From Tubiluchus corallicola (lineage: Eukaryota > Priapulida > Priapulimorpha > Priapulimorphida > Tubiluchidae): 64,000 bases of DNA. Under the pieces are notes generated by a model. That model was not told where the DNA came from. It saw nothing but the letters and a program-made list of their open reading frames with translations, and made no database searches. Each line of letters starts with the position of its first letter. Within the stretch, counting starts at the first letter, position 1. This document shows positions 21,689 through 33,648 of the stretch, piece by piece. The stretch spans positions 64,001 through 128,000 of the forward strand of contig JAQGDQ010000401.1 in NCBI GenBank assembly GCA_030141605.1. Reading direction: 5' to 3'. The position numbers were made by a program, and so were the translations under genes.

Positions 21689-23134
21689 GTACCAATTTAT
21701 CATATCCAAAAGGACACTTGGAAAGATATGAACAGCCGTAAAAAAGTTGACATTGTTTTTTTTTGGAAATAGAATTAAGATTGTTTCTTCGTGCCGCTGC
21801 ACTTTTGGTGACCACCTTGAATTTTTCGTGTGTTCATCAGAAATGAACTCTTTAATATTCAAAGCCTATGTCAGAACACAAAAATTATGATTTTTTTTCT
21901 ATAATATTTTGCACTGTATTTTTATTGGTCGGCCTGTAGCAGACGTCATAGATTTCAATAAATCATTCATTAACCTTGGAAACCCATGAAACTCTAGACT
22001 CCGATATCATCGTCCTATCTGCTTGAATACCTAAGATAGGGTCTGTGAAGTCTGTGAAGTTATTACTTCTTCTTTTGCAGTAACATCTAGGCACTGGTGA
22101 GGTTATATTTCATGGCTTTTTTTATCGCTTCAATTATTTATGGGCAAAATAAGAAACAAATACTACCATTCACTCTAAGGTGACTTTATGTTAAGAAACA
22201 AATACTACCATTCACTCTAAGGTGACTTTATGTTAAGAAACAAATACTACCATTCACTCTAAGGTGACTTTATGTTGTTATGGCAAACCAGCAAACAAAT
22301 TTTATTCCTGCATTGAAGCTTCAATGTAGCCATAGATTCGCTTCAGTGTATGATCAGTTCTTGGTCTTATATTTCTTTTGTCCTACTAACTGATTATGTA
22401 TTGTTTCTGGATGACAATTATTATACTTGTGGCATGGCAAACCGTCGTAAAAGTTACTTCAAATAGTACTCCAGGTAGGTTAGTAGAGAAACTTTACGCA
22501 TTTATGTATTTATTTTTACATAAATGCTATCTGCTTACCTGTATGTTGGCAGACGAAGTTCACTCATTAAAAGGAAAAATTTACGTATAGCTGCCAGACT
22601 ATATTGGTAGGCTTATGCACACAAATATATGTGTAAAAGCTTACACCTAAAAAAATTGGTAATTAAATGTTTAGTCGCAAATTGGACCTATTAAAAATTT
22701 TAGCTTTCTCAAATATTTACAGTTTTTTTAGCCTTACTACATTAATATGTTTTGTTACTTCTATTACATCATTAGTACCGTAATGATATTAATAATGTTC
22801 CAACTAAATAAAATGGTGCTCTAATTGTTACAGAATAACATTCCATTGTTTAGTTGATTATGGTACTGAATCTTAACTAGTTGGTAATTGTACTGAAACT
22901 TAACTGATTTTAATTTATAAATTAATGGTGTTTTGTGCTTTGTCATCGTAGTTATTCATTGCAGAAAAATTTTTATAACCTTTCACTAACTACAAGCTTT
23001 AAAAGGAAAAATTGGAGACCCGGGTTTTTACTTTTAAGCCTATTTAAATTTATCAAATTCAAACCAATGCCCAATGCAGTGTGTGAAATCAAATCTTAAG
23101 TTTAATATTAACATTTTACCAACCATTTTAGCAG
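21689..23134. other. Intron with dispersed repeat copy B
   Basis: It contains the second copy (22080-22600) of the repeat at 1375-1800 and the 42-bp triplicate inside it. The rest is AT-rich with no recognised exon. Confidence 0.6.
22151..22276. repeat. 42-bp tandem triplicate
   Basis: Three exact-looking copies start at 22151, 22193 and 22235. Each begins AAGAAACAAATACTACC and ends ACTTTATGTT. The equivalent place in the 1375-1800 copy has no triplication, so the expansion is younger than that duplication. Confidence 0.92.
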
Positions 23135-23303
23135 ATTGTCCAGATGGATTTGAAGGATTTGTTGATTCCACTGGAACAAGTCGTTGCTATAAATTTCACA
23201 CTGCACCAGCAAAACGCGAAGCTGCATATCAGACGTGCACTGATGAGGGAGCCATACTTGCGAATATCAAAAGTGAAGAAACTCGTGATTACTTCAACAA
23301 TTC
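23135..23303 (+). CDS. C-type lectin-like domain 1, exon 1 of 3
   Basis: A 169-base exon, phase 1 to phase 2, acceptor TTTTAGCAG and donor GTAAGT. It encodes the N-terminal half of a C-type lectin-like domain: CPDGFEGF, then RCYKFH, then A-A-Y-Q-T-C with EGAILANIKSEE, the usual first strand-helix-helix pattern with its three cysteines. It follows the truncated EGF and starts the lectin region. Confidence 0.88.
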
Positions 23304-24590
23304 GTAAGTATGTCAGTTCACCCTTGGCACGTGGAAATTTCATGTCATTGAAGGCAGATAACTGCATGCCAATTAATTGTACCCTTATCAGACCTGGCAA
23401 CTCTCACGCATTAGGCATATGTTACATGCATTTTAATCTTTTACACAGGCACCCGCATCAAATTTCAGTTTTCACACATTCCACAACTTCATGCACAAGA
23501 TTGCAAAATCACCTGGCTTCCTTTGCGGTCAGTACCAAGCACAACACAATAACTATTCTCAATAATACAGTAATGTTCATGAGTGTCAAGATGTACATTA
23601 TGCTAAGGGGTTTTACAGTTACTGAAAATTAAGCATAAAGCATTTTTAAGTGCAATAACAACATAATAAAGCTTAGTATTCCAAAAATGACCTAAATGTT
23701 TTTTGCAATTTGATTTGGATACCCAAAAAAAAACTAATATAATTTCTGAGTGTAATTTACTTCCCCCCGGACCCTGGCAGCAGAATATACCAAAGGTTTC
23801 TACTTTTTACACTCACTTTTACATAAAATGGTTGGCAGGTCTGCATTATGGTGTTACATGCTTACTTCAAAACAGTAATTGTGTCTTGCGGGCCTTTACT
23901 GTAAGTATATCGAGAGAGAATGGTGAAAGACAATAGTGGTCATGTAGCAGCCACCTTTTTTATAGATTGTTAATGTTAGTTTAATTATTTAAGCTATGTT
24001 AATAGCGTCTTGTGAGCGATTTGTCAAATTTTACAAGATATGCGTGTGTTATTTTGGACACAATGTTGGCCGTCATATTGAATGTTATTATTCAAACAGA
24101 GTTTGGACTTTGATGTTCTGTCTAGTGACTCCTTAATACCACTAAGAAGCAGTGGCTTACCTAGAACGTAGTGTTCAGAGAGGCACTTAGGTTTAGTGCT
24201 CATACAGATGTGTGAGTAATACACCCGTATAGTATTATGCAAAATAACAATGATGAACTTGCGACAACTAAAATACCTACATGAGTACAATAGACACCAC
24301 AGTAAACAAACAGCTAATCTAAAATAATTTTGTCTGAGCACAAACACAAATATGTGCCATCTTGAATTTCACAACGGTTTTGTCTTGCTCGATTAAACAC
24401 TTAATGTGCTCAGGTAAAATTTTTTTAATTGTAATCAAGATGCAAAAACTAACTAAACTGTTATAGCTAGACCTAATTACTTGAAACAGATGTAAGAGAA
24501 CGAGCAGTTGCTTGATGAACTAGAAGGGAAGTGAGTCGACAATGGATGAAATAAAAACTGCTTTTTGTATGAACTATTTTCTTGATGTAG
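23304..24590. other. Intron within lectin domain 1
   Basis: AT-rich sequence with no recognised gene or repeat. Long open frames here lack domain features and probably arise by chance. Confidence 0.5.
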
Positions 24591-24736
24591 TCAAGTGTAT
24601 CCAGAATTGGGAAGAAAATGGTGGATGGGACTCTGGTATGACGAAGCAAGGAAGGGATGGTTTTGGGATGATCGTACTGCGTTTTCTGACGTTATTTCCA
24701 CGTACTGGTATGAAGATCCTGATCCCGGACCAACCC
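24591..24736 (+). CDS. C-type lectin-like domain 1, exon 2 of 3
   Basis: A 146-base exon, phase 2 to phase 1, acceptor TTGATGTAG and donor GTACGT. It encodes the domain core with KWWMGLWYD, equivalent to the conserved WIGL motif, then GWFWDD and YWYEDPDPGP. The frame fits the previous exon (split Ser codon) and the next (split Pro codon). An overlapping longer open frame in another frame is a shadow. Confidence 0.88.
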
Positions 24737-25897
24737 GTACGTTTGATAATATTCTTTCTATTTAATCTTCATCATACAAACTTACAATTAATTATAGTAT
24801 TTTTTATTACCAAATTTGAAAAACAGGAGATGCTTAAAACATTGAGATTTGGACCTGGATTTGAACCACGGTCCAACTGCTTCCACGGCAGATACCTCTG
24901 CTCAGTAGGCCATCATTTCCCTAGTGATTAAGGCATCCATCGTTCATCTCTTTTAACTAGCCAACCAAATTTCGTCATTTGCAATGTTAGATCACCCATA
25001 CTAGTACTTCTAACTAATTAGATTAGTCTTCATTGCTCTTTATTTTAAATAATTTTAGCCCTAATAATAATTATTCATGTTTATTTAACCTGGGGCCAGT
25101 TTCACAAGGCTGTCACTAAGTTAGGAACGTCATTATTACATTCACTTAACTATTAACAATATAATAACTTAAAACAAATAATTACCTATTTCCATTGACA
25201 TTGCATTTGCAGAAACTTAAAAAATTAATGAAATTAAGCAAAGGCAAGTCTGGTAAATAAATAGATAGGTTACTTGTTGAAAAAATGATCTGCGCAGTTT
25301 CATTTGCCATGCAACTCCTGACTGTTTAACTCACCGAAAAAGGATGTACATCAATCCAAGCGTTGCCAACTCTGCTGATTCAGTATCTCATCTCAGATGT
25401 AGACCCTTGATAATAAGCTACATTCCAGTCCTGCCACAACCAGCTACTTAAATATGCCCTTCCATAGAGTGTTGGATACTGGTTTGCAAATTGCTAAGTA
25501 CGTATTCCTTATCGAATTGTTAGTCAAAAAGACTACTATGTTTAAAATAATTTCAATGGATTTGCAGCCACATAAAGATTATTTGTTGGAAAGCTGTTGT
25601 TCTAATATAGACTATGTTACTGTGTTACTTCAACAGTAATGTTGTATTTTTTCTATGTAATTATAACCCTTTTACAAAGTCTTTTCTCATTGGTTCATAA
25701 ACTCCAACTGATTATTCGTAGTGCTAGATTTGCTGCGCATACTAATATCCAGTTTTCCCCTTGAATGTCCTGCCTTTGGAATTATTTACCAAAATATTGT
25801 CTCTCTGCTATTTACGCCCTTGAATGCTTCATCCTTTCTAACCATAGCACCAAACCCTGTGTGATAATCTGTCTAAATGTTTTCTAATTCCATTCAG
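24737..25897. other. Intron within lectin domain 1
   Basis: It holds the candidate SINE fragment near its 5' end. The remainder shows no recognised feature. Confidence 0.5.
24835..24935 (-). repeat. Candidate tRNA-derived SINE fragment
   Basis: Read on the minus strand, the segment has TGGCCTACTGAG (24901-24912), resembling a Pol III A box, and GGTTCAAATCC (24857-24867), an excellent B box, about 35 bases apart. The flanks of the B box can form most of a T arm. It is not a clean tRNA fold, so a SINE or tRNA pseudogene is more likely than a tRNA gene. Confidence 0.4.
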
Positions 25898-26062
25898 CAA
25901 ATGCATTTCCCAACCCTAGCTGTGTAATGGCTGAGCTGGAGTACAACTTCTACTGGGAGGAGACGATTTGTGAAATTGATCCACAACTAATTAATTTTCC
26001 TGAACAAGATGGAGAATTAAATGTTGTGTGTGAATTTGATGCTATGACCAGCTCACAAACAG
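25898..26062 (+). CDS. C-type lectin-like domain 1, exon 3 of 3
   Basis: A 165-base exon, phase 1-1, acceptor CATTCAG and donor GTTAGT. It supplies the last cysteines of the domain (PSCVMAE, YWEETICEI, VVCEFD). The WND calcium motif of sugar-binding lectins is replaced by YWEET, so classical calcium-dependent carbohydrate binding is not predicted with confidence. Exons 23135, 24591 and 25898 give 160 codons, a normal length for the domain with linker. Confidence 0.82.
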
Positions 26063-27069
26063 GTTAGTAATGGAAGTAGATTTTCATTTTTAAGTAGCTG
26101 TAAGTAACAATACAGCTAATATTTAAAGTAGCATAAAAGTATTCTCCATAAAGTAGCAGTTTAAGTTCATTCATTTCTTGCAGCTTTCCTAACAAGTAAG
26201 TGAATTGTAGGGTGAGATTTACTTCTAATTTAGAAGAGGTAAAGTAAGATTATCTCTTTCAGATAAATTATAATAGCTCAGCCAAATATGCTTTAAAATT
26301 TTTCAAATAGTCACAAAACTCTCTACCTCGCTAGAGGGCCTCCAAACTTTTGTAAGGTTGTGTGAACCTACATCAAAAATGTGCAAAAATGTCACCAATT
26401 ATTCTGGATGTCTGTTAACAATTTAAAAATTCACAAAAACTGGGAGAACGTTTTGAAATGCTTTTGAGAATGCTGCGACGACTTGGCGACCCAACGAGCA
26501 TACAAGTCCCAAGACATGCACAAACATGTCGTTCAAATTTCATGCGGCATTCTAAAAATTCTCCAAAAGTTCAAACTTTGCAAAAAAAAGCCAAAAATTG
26601 GACAAAATTTTCAGAACTTCGTGCAAATGATTTGTGAATTATTTTCAGCAACTGTTGGACATTTTTGATCATTGCATAAAGTTATAGCCTGATGAAATCC
26701 TTGTTTTAACACTACAAGTGTCAATCTATCTGAAAAACTCTGATTGAGGGAGATGCTAAGCTGTGTTTTTATAATGGTCAGCAAGTGAACTACATAAGCA
26801 TCCAAAGCAGCTAGTTTTGTAAAGCAACGATCTTCTTAATTCGGAAACTGGGAAACTTTAGTCAGTACCTGCAATTGTTTAGCCAAGATAAATGCACACC
26901 TTAAAAATTACAAATAAAATTCAACTTAATTAATTAACATGGGAACTCATTGAGCATCCAAACAGCAAATCTTGTAAAGCAGTGATCTTCTTAATTATCA
27001 GTCTTCTGTTTTGGTATGTGATTTAAAACAGTACTTCCAGAGGTGAATTTAAATTGCATCATTTTTCAG
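26063..27069. other. Intron between lectin domains 1 and 2
   Basis: No gene was recognised. A short imperfect duplication is visible: GCATCCAAA...TTGTAAAGCA...GATCTTCTTAATT occurs at about 26799-26840 and again at about 26954-26996. Confidence 0.5.
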
Positions 27070-27283
27070 TTGATGTCTGCCCATCGGGATGGATTGGTTA
27101 TCCCGCCATTGCTCCCGCATCCTGCCTTCGAGGACTGCAACTTGGTGGTAAGGATGCACGGGGTGCCGAAATAGCGTGCTGGAATGAGGCAAATGGCTTC
27201 ATTGCTTCTCTTGCTAAAATCGATTCTGAACACAAACTGGCAGCTGTGGCAGAAGAAATGGAATCAAGGAATCTATTCATCGA
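27070..27283 (+). CDS. C-type lectin-like domain 2, exon 1 of 3
   Basis: A 214-base exon, phase 1 to phase 2, acceptor TTTTTCAG and donor GTATGT. It encodes VCPSGWIGY, SCLRGL, GAEIACWNEANGF and IASLAKIDSEHKL, the N-terminal half of a second lectin-like domain. Base composition is noticeably more GC-rich than its surroundings, as expected for a constrained exon. Confidence 0.83.
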
Positions 27284-28744
27284 GTATGTACTTCTTTCAT
27301 GTCCATATCATTGTTCATGACAAATGATGTGGGAAATGTTCTGGAAGCTTCTGTATTGTACAACATCCATAATTTGTGGTTCTAAGCTGTTTAAGTGCCT
27401 AACCAGTTAATTAAACTGAAAACAAAAACATGCAAACCATTAATAGATGGACAGGTTTATTATTTGGTGCAGTAGAAAAGTTAGAAAGAGTGGAAAAGAC
27501 CCACATATTTTACTGGATGTGGTTGTAAAGTCAGAATGCAAGTAACTGTTAATTTTGCAAAATTTTGACATGTCAGAGTGGACAATAAATGCCCAACCGT
27601 AAAAACCTCAATCAGAGAAAAGGAGAAATTGCCAAAGAGACAGCTTATCTTATGCTCTTTGTTTGTCATTAATCAGCAACTAGAATGATAACATGATGTG
27701 AAAGTAATTTTATACCCTCCATATGTATGCTAACTGTCATTAATAATGCATAGGAATTTCACAATTTGATGTCTTGGAATGCTTGCTACTTGTATTCTAC
27801 GGGCAGCTTTATTATAGCCATTTTAAAATAAAGAACCAATACCATATTGTGTGGTACCGTAACATGCAGCACTGGCGCCATGTGCCCACAAATTGTAGGT
27901 GATAAACAAAAGCACTGGGTAATGATATCTGCTTATAAATTTTTAAACTCTAAATGGTCTTGTTTAAGCTCGCTGTAGAAGAACCAACACAATATTGTGT
28001 TGTATCGTACATGCAACACTGGCGCCATGTGCCCACAAGTTGCAGGTAATGAACAAAAGCACTGAGTAATGATATCTGCTTATAAATTTTTAAACTCTGT
28101 CTGGTCTTGTTTAAGCTCGCTGTTGTACAATTGAGACAATAGAGCACAACGCCTCATAACAACCATTTTAAAGGCCATGTTTTGAGGAGATTTAAATGAA
28201 TATTTTTTAGCATTTGCAGGTGATTGAAATAATGAATAATATTTTTGCAAATGATTATGCTTTGAAAAATTTAGGTGGTTTTTAACCATTCTACAACTAG
28301 ACCTTTTGAACAGAATGGTTATCCATATATTATTATTTTGCATTAACCTTTCATCCGACAAATATCACCGTTAAAGAAGCCTTTATGCAGTATTGAAACT
28401 TTGCTGCAAACAGTTAAGTTAACTGTCTGCTGAAAACATTTAGTGAAAATGAAAACTGAAAATAAAAATTTATACTACCAATAAAACAATTTGAATTGCT
28501 CTGCTGTCTGTATATGTATCGACAAAATGATATAATTTTACATGATGAGCGTATAGCTTCCAATTTGAAATATCATTTATAAAGAGTACGAGAAATAAAG
28601 GAACTTAGACGCTACCTCTGAGCTAACAGGAGTGTAATTGGCGAATCGTTGTTAATAGTGACTCTTTGAGTATAACACATCAGCAAGTTTTAATCCAGTT
28701 TTTGCATACAGACACTGTGAAACAATTTGTCACTTACCTTACAG
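27284..28744. other. Intron within lectin domain 2, with a 148-bp duplication
   Basis: It contains a two-copy direct repeat (27833-28125) and otherwise AT-rich unique sequence. No exon was recognised. Confidence 0.55.
27833..28125. repeat. 148-bp direct duplication
   Basis: Two copies begin GAACCAAyA at 27833 and 27981. Both contain CACTGGCGCCATGTGCCCACAA and end near TGTTTAAGCTCGCTGT. They differ by scattered substitutions, so this is not a very recent event. Confidence 0.88.
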
Positions 28745-28863
28745 ACCAGATACTGGTGTGTGGGTTGGTCTATTGGAGTATGGCAGCGAATGGATGCATT
28801 CACTGGATATGCAAATTTTGCCAGTTTCTCAACTGACAGGAATATATCGCAACATACCTAGTG
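28745..28863 (+). CDS. C-type lectin-like domain 2, exon 2 of 3
   Basis: A 119-base exon, phase 2 to phase 1, acceptor CTTACAG and donor GTAAGG. It contains TGVWVGLLEYGSEWMHS, matching the WIGL region of the fold. The split Glu codon joins it in frame to 27070-27283. Confidence 0.8.
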
Positions 28864-29608
28864 GTAAGGAAATAGGGTAGTAATTACCAGGTGGGAAGTT
28901 TGCTGTACTTAAAATATTGATATGATGCACATTTATGATATGATATTGTGGGCAATTATCAATAAATGAATAAAAAATTTAACTTCATCTCCAATTATTG
29001 TCGATCAGTTTTTATTTTTGAGGTGTTTCATATTCTTCTTTTCAATTACTTTCTACAATTCTTCGGAGTTTGACAACAATTTCGAATAATGGTGATAGCC
29101 AAAGTATTGAAAACATGCAATGAACTGAAAATTTGACCTCATTTCCAATTATCGCTTATCAATTATCAAAGTCAACAAAACAAAATGTCATGCTTTATTT
29201 TTGTTCTGAAATAAAAACTTGTTGAAAAGCGCTGTTTTTGTCTATAGGCAAAGCGGTGTCTTGTTGATCCGTTGTGTGGTCCGTTATGAAGTGTGTTTGC
29301 CCTACTTTCACAAAATTGGACGTCACTCCTACATGCCAAAACCCTAATTTAAAAACTAGCCCAGAATGTGAAGCATTGCATTACTCGCTTAGTTGTTCTG
29401 CCCGAGTTCTTTTAGTTATTGCATTTATTTATTATTGTTTTACTTTAAGATTTGTGTTAATTTTTACTAATATGATATTTTTGTATGATTATTAATGTGA
29501 AGTTTGCATCTTCTGTTGTGAGCCAAATATTGTTACCATTGTATGTAATTGTACATTTGTAATATGGTATTGTAGCTAATCAAATTTCAGAAAGTTCTTT
29601 TGTCATAG
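28864..29608. other. Intron within lectin domain 2
   Basis: No gene or repeat was recognised in this stretch. Confidence 0.5.
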
Positions 29609-29767
29609 GTTCAAACTCTGGGAGCTATCAAATTGTCTTACTAAAAATTTCATTTGGGCCATATGTAAAAGGAACTTCATCCACTCAGTCTTCGTATACA
29701 CTCCAGAGAGCACCAATAACGTCCACATTTCACAATGCAGTGTGTGAAATGCCCTTACCACAAACAG
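29609..29767 (+). CDS. C-type lectin-like domain 2, exon 3 of 3 (degenerate)
   Basis: A 159-base phase 1-1 exon, acceptor TGTCATAG and donor GTGACA. It ends AVCEMPLPQT, the usual last cysteine of the fold. The cysteine pair normally found in the long-loop region is absent, leaving four cysteines in domain 2 against six in domains 1 and 3. The calcium-site motifs are not visible. The fold may be kept, but sugar binding is unlikely. Confidence 0.75.
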
Positions 29768-29863
29768 GTGACATAAGACTTTTCTTCAACTTGACTGCTT
29801 GCTAAGTCAACTTTGTAGTAAAACTAAGTCATAATTAAATTTAACTTACAATTGGTTTTCCAG

Positions 29864-30071
29864 TTACTTACACGTGTGACTCGGGTTATTACAATGGAAG
29901 ATCTAAATGCCTGGAAAAACAGTCTGCAACTACCTCTTTAGGAGCAGCTTTGGCCAAGTGTCCTCAGCCTAAGAGAGTTTTACACATGACGTCACCTCAA
30001 GACCTCATCAGACTGCAGACTATGTACTTTCTCAGTGACTATTATGAGCAATATGAAGGATATTACTCGTA
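29864..30071 (+). CDS. C-type lectin-like domain 3, exon 1 of 3
   Basis: A 208-base exon, phase 1 to phase 2, acceptor TTTTCCAG and donor GTAAGT at 30072. It encodes YTCDSGYYNGRSKC and LAKCPQPKRVLHMTSPQDL, the first three cysteines of a third, divergent lectin-like domain, then a Tyr-rich stretch (YYEQYEGYYS). A GT two bases earlier is possible, but only the chosen donor keeps frame and matches the GTAAGT consensus. Confidence 0.78.
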
Positions 30072-30607
30072 GTAAGTTATCATTTTTAAACTAAAAGCTT
30101 GTATAACCACAACAGACATAGAAGATTTTTTAACACATTATTATCGTTACACAAAATATTCTTAGTTATTATTAAGCAAAGGAGACTTGTCAGGTAAATA
30201 ACTTACCTTTTTCTGTTGAATCATAAAGTGATAAAAAAATCAGAAGAAACAAGTTTTACAGTAAGTTTACAATATTCGTAATAAAAGGATGATTTTAAGT
30301 TGTAAAAGATTAGTAATGAAGCACCCCTTTCTTTGACTCAGTAGCCATTAGACTAATTGTTTTTGTCTAATATAAGCCAGATTTGTAAGTTTTGGTTTGT
30401 CACAGGTAAACGTGAATGGAACTTCATATTGTGAAATTTGTGGTTAATCATACTCTCAAACCAATGTTATAATTTTCTACTACACACTTTACAGCTGTGG
30501 CTTCCCAAATGTTTCTACATCAATAAGAAGCTTCCTTGGTTGTCCAGTCCAGTCAAGTCATTTTTTCTGAATTAATTTAGCACTAACTTCATTTGCTGTT
30601 TTTTAAG
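30072..30607. other. Intron within lectin domain 3
   Basis: No gene or repeat was recognised. Confidence 0.5.
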
Positions 30608-30767
30608 TTACAATAAAGGCAATGTTTGGCTTTCACCGAGGCTTTTGCGCGCGACTGGAGAGTACGAAACATTAGAAGGTGAAATCGTTGGAGCTTTTGA
30701 AAGTCCAACAAAGCTCAACTGGATAGGATATTCAATCTGGTCAAATGAAGTGCATGCTCACGAAGAG
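30608..30767 (+). CDS. C-type lectin-like domain 3, exon 2 of 3
   Basis: A 160-base exon, phase 2 to phase 0, acceptor TTTTTTAAG and donor GTATGT. It encodes NVWLSPRLL and NWIGYSIWSNE, the latter resembling the WIGL core. It ends in codon phase 0, unlike the corresponding exons of domains 1 and 2, so this domain has a different intron position and probably an older origin. Confidence 0.78.
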
Positions 30768-32335
30768 GTATGTTGTAATGATCTTTATGCTGCAGCAGAG
30801 GTACTTTGCTCTTTCTTGTATGCTTCGAAAGTACTATTCAGTGCTCTTTTTTGTTTGCTGCAGCAAAAATAACTTTTACTGCTCTTTCTTGTAAACTCTA
30901 GCAAAGGTGCTTTGTAGTGCCCTCTCTCTTATACACTCTAGTAGAGGTGCCTTGTTAGGCTCTTTCTTGTTTGCTTCAGCTAAGGTTCTTTATAGGGATC
31001 TTTCTTGCACATGCCAGCAAAGGTGCCTTTCAGGGCTATTTCTTGTACAATCCAGCATACGTGCCTCGTAGTTCTCTTTCTTACACTCTGCAGCAGAAGT
31101 ATTTTGTAGTGCTCTTTCTTGTACTTTCTATTTGTAGGCGTCTTAGTAAAACTTACTGTTTCATCATCTTTAGCCTTTAGCAAAGCTTCGGATTCACTTT
31201 GGTTTATTTTTCTTCCACCACCACAAAATGTAACGTTAGGTCCTGTTGAACCCAAATACTACTTTGTAATGCTACTTTCCGATTTTAACTAGTGCACAAT
31301 GATGTTACTGCGGATCTAATAGTGGCACATTAAACAATTTGTAATTATTTGTAATATCTAAAAAACAGTAAACTGCTGTTTTTTGTTTGTTGGTGTGACC
31401 CACTATTACAGGGTGAAAAACAGTAGCAAGCTCTATTTGTACAGGTTTCCACTGAATTGCAAAAAATGTCAGTTTTACCTGCTTTTAACTTTCATAACAT
31501 TGTTTATTTTCTTATTGTTTTTTAAAAAAGTAGCTGATTATTAGAGAAATGCCTTAGAATGCAGTTGAGCAAGGTTTTCCAATTAACCTGTTTTTCACTT
31601 CATTTAAATAATTTGTAAAAAAATTTAATGGGTAATAGCAGCTAATGGGAAGTCAATGTACCTGCTGCTGTAGCTGCAACTTAACTAGCTATATTTTTTC
31701 GTATGAGCTTTTAAATATAGTTAGATGCTTTATCAAATCAATGGCTATAACCTAGCATAGCTTACTTCATTTTTTTGCTTTATGTTGCACTGCTGTTAGA
31801 AGCTCTTTCTTATGTACTCCAGCAGAGGCACCGTGTGCCAAAAGACATTTTCTTGTATGTTGTTAGTGCTTGTGGTCTGGATTAAATTTTTATTATTATC
31901 AAGGCTAATTCTACGGGATGGAATACAGAGCTGGTAGAGGTGTCCAGACCACACACAGATGCAGAAAAAAATTGCCCAGAAACAGTTTTGCAGCCGTCAC
32001 CTATCCAATTTCCTACCAGGCCTGACACATTTTACTTTGTCACCCGTCCACTTTCTGATCAGGCCTGATGCAGCTTCATTTTGCTTCCTATGCGCACACC
32101 TAAACCAATCATCAAGTTCCTTCACACCAAAAAATTAATGTTGGAAAATTTTTTAATATGGACAAGCATTTGTTTACGCTGCCACTATTTAGAGTATCAA
32201 CGTCATCAAACGGACTCAATTCTGACAGATTTTGCTGGGTTTTATAGTCATTCTTCCATACTTTAACTACAGCCTATCTAAATAATTTTTGCTTTGTGAA
32301 TAACAATTAACACATTCTATTATTTTGCTACATAG
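30768..32335. other. Intron within lectin domain 3
   Basis: It starts with the degenerate minisatellite. The remainder to the acceptor CTACATAG at 32335 has no recognised gene. Confidence 0.5.
30770..31130. repeat. Degenerate minisatellite with splice-site-like units
   Basis: About eight or nine imperfect units of 40-45 bp, each built on CTCTTTCTTGTA, then a CAGCA-like word, then AAGGTGC or AGAGGTAC. A further single unit lies near 31797-31840. Units resemble a polypyrimidine tract, AG and GT in series, directly after a true donor. Confidence 0.75.
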
Positions 32336-32450
32336 GACTGGGAAGCATATTGTGCTGTGTGGGTAGACGAACATGCAGGATACGTGGAAACTTTTTGTAC
32401 TGCCACTCACCCTTTCATCTGTGAAGCAGTGTTTACATCTGACGAGATGG
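32336..32450 (+). CDS. C-type lectin-like domain 3, exon 3 of 3
   Basis: A 115-base exon, phase 0 to phase 1, acceptor CTACATAG and donor GTAATT. It encodes YCAVWVDEHAGYVETFC then HPFICEA, a clear match to the C-terminal strand pair of the lectin fold with its last three cysteines. Downstream the protein enters the Ser/Thr-rich region. Confidence 0.85.
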
Positions 32451-33648
32451 GTAATTTTATAGGAAAATTTCTTTTCTAAACAGAACTTACAACACTAATG
32501 AGCTGCTAGTGCACTGAAATTGTCATTATATTCTCACAAGCAACTAGATAATAGTGATTGGCGTAAATTATTATAGTTTTAATTTTATTGACCGAGCTTT
32601 ACTATTCACTTAGACTTTCATTTAGTTATTTTGTGAATCAACTGGTATTCCATACATAACTGTGTTCGTGGTCATGCTTGTCGATGCTGCTTATCGAAGT
32701 ACCGTTTTTCGTGATACCATATATTTATATACTTGTCGTCAACTGCACTAAAACGATTAATAAATGTACATAAGCATGAACACTTGCTGCCTTTGAAAGT
32801 GAGAGGATGATGTTCCAAACAAGGTGCATCTACTCTAGCTAACTCTAATGGTAAGCATCAAACATCATTTATGATTTTCCACCAAGGAATTTTCCACAAA
32901 TGATAGTTTCTGCTATTAAGGACTGATAAGGCTCGTGTACTCTTCCATGACTCAGATAGAAAGAATTTGACAAGTAACAATATACCTTTGCAGTTTAGTT
33001 TTGGCATAGAGACGTTTTTAAGCAAAAGCCAGGCCTCTTGGGAAGCTGGATTTATTTTAATATTTGAGAAAGACGTTAGAAAGTTTTAGCAATAGAATTG
33101 TTGTGTGCAACTTTTGTAATTAGTGAAATCAGTTTAAAGTCGCGAATTGCTTCATTTTTTTACATATATGCTCATCTTGAACAAATAATGACGTCATCCG
33201 GTTACCATACAATTCAGTTAAACACAAAGCTTTAGTCAACTAGAATATCGGAGTTTCTGAGTGAACTACAGAAGTATTGTAACTTGTGTTTTCAATGTTA
33301 TCCACCAGCTTATGTCATGTTTTTTCAAATGTGTCCGAAGCAAATCTCGCTAAGTGGGAGATATGAACTATTTAATTTTTTGCAATTTTAAACAAGGCAT
33401 ATTAAATACAATGAATGTTGTTCAAGAGTTGGCTTTCTTTTAACATTAGATAAACAAAACTAATAAAAAATGTAGCTTGAGTAGTGCTTCGGAATAGCAG
33501 TGTACCTGAAAACGTATTTTTATTGCTTATGTGTAATAATATAGATTCTATAATTATTATTGATAGTAGACACTTTTATACGCAAATGAGTCTAGAATAA
33601 AATGTTTAAATGAATCGAACTGTAGCTTGCATACCTTTTGTTCTGCAG
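32451..33648. other. Intron between the lectin and mucin-like regions
   Basis: No gene or repeat was recognised in about 1.2 kb of AT-rich DNA. Confidence 0.5.

Noticed and set aside
23144-23632. 162-codon + strand frame overlapping lectin exon 1
   Set aside because: It is out of frame with the lectin motifs and crosses a good donor at 23304; a shadow of the real exon.
24542-24931. 129-codon + strand frame over lectin exon 2
   Set aside because: The lectin motif is in another frame; this frame runs through the donor into a SINE-like repeat.
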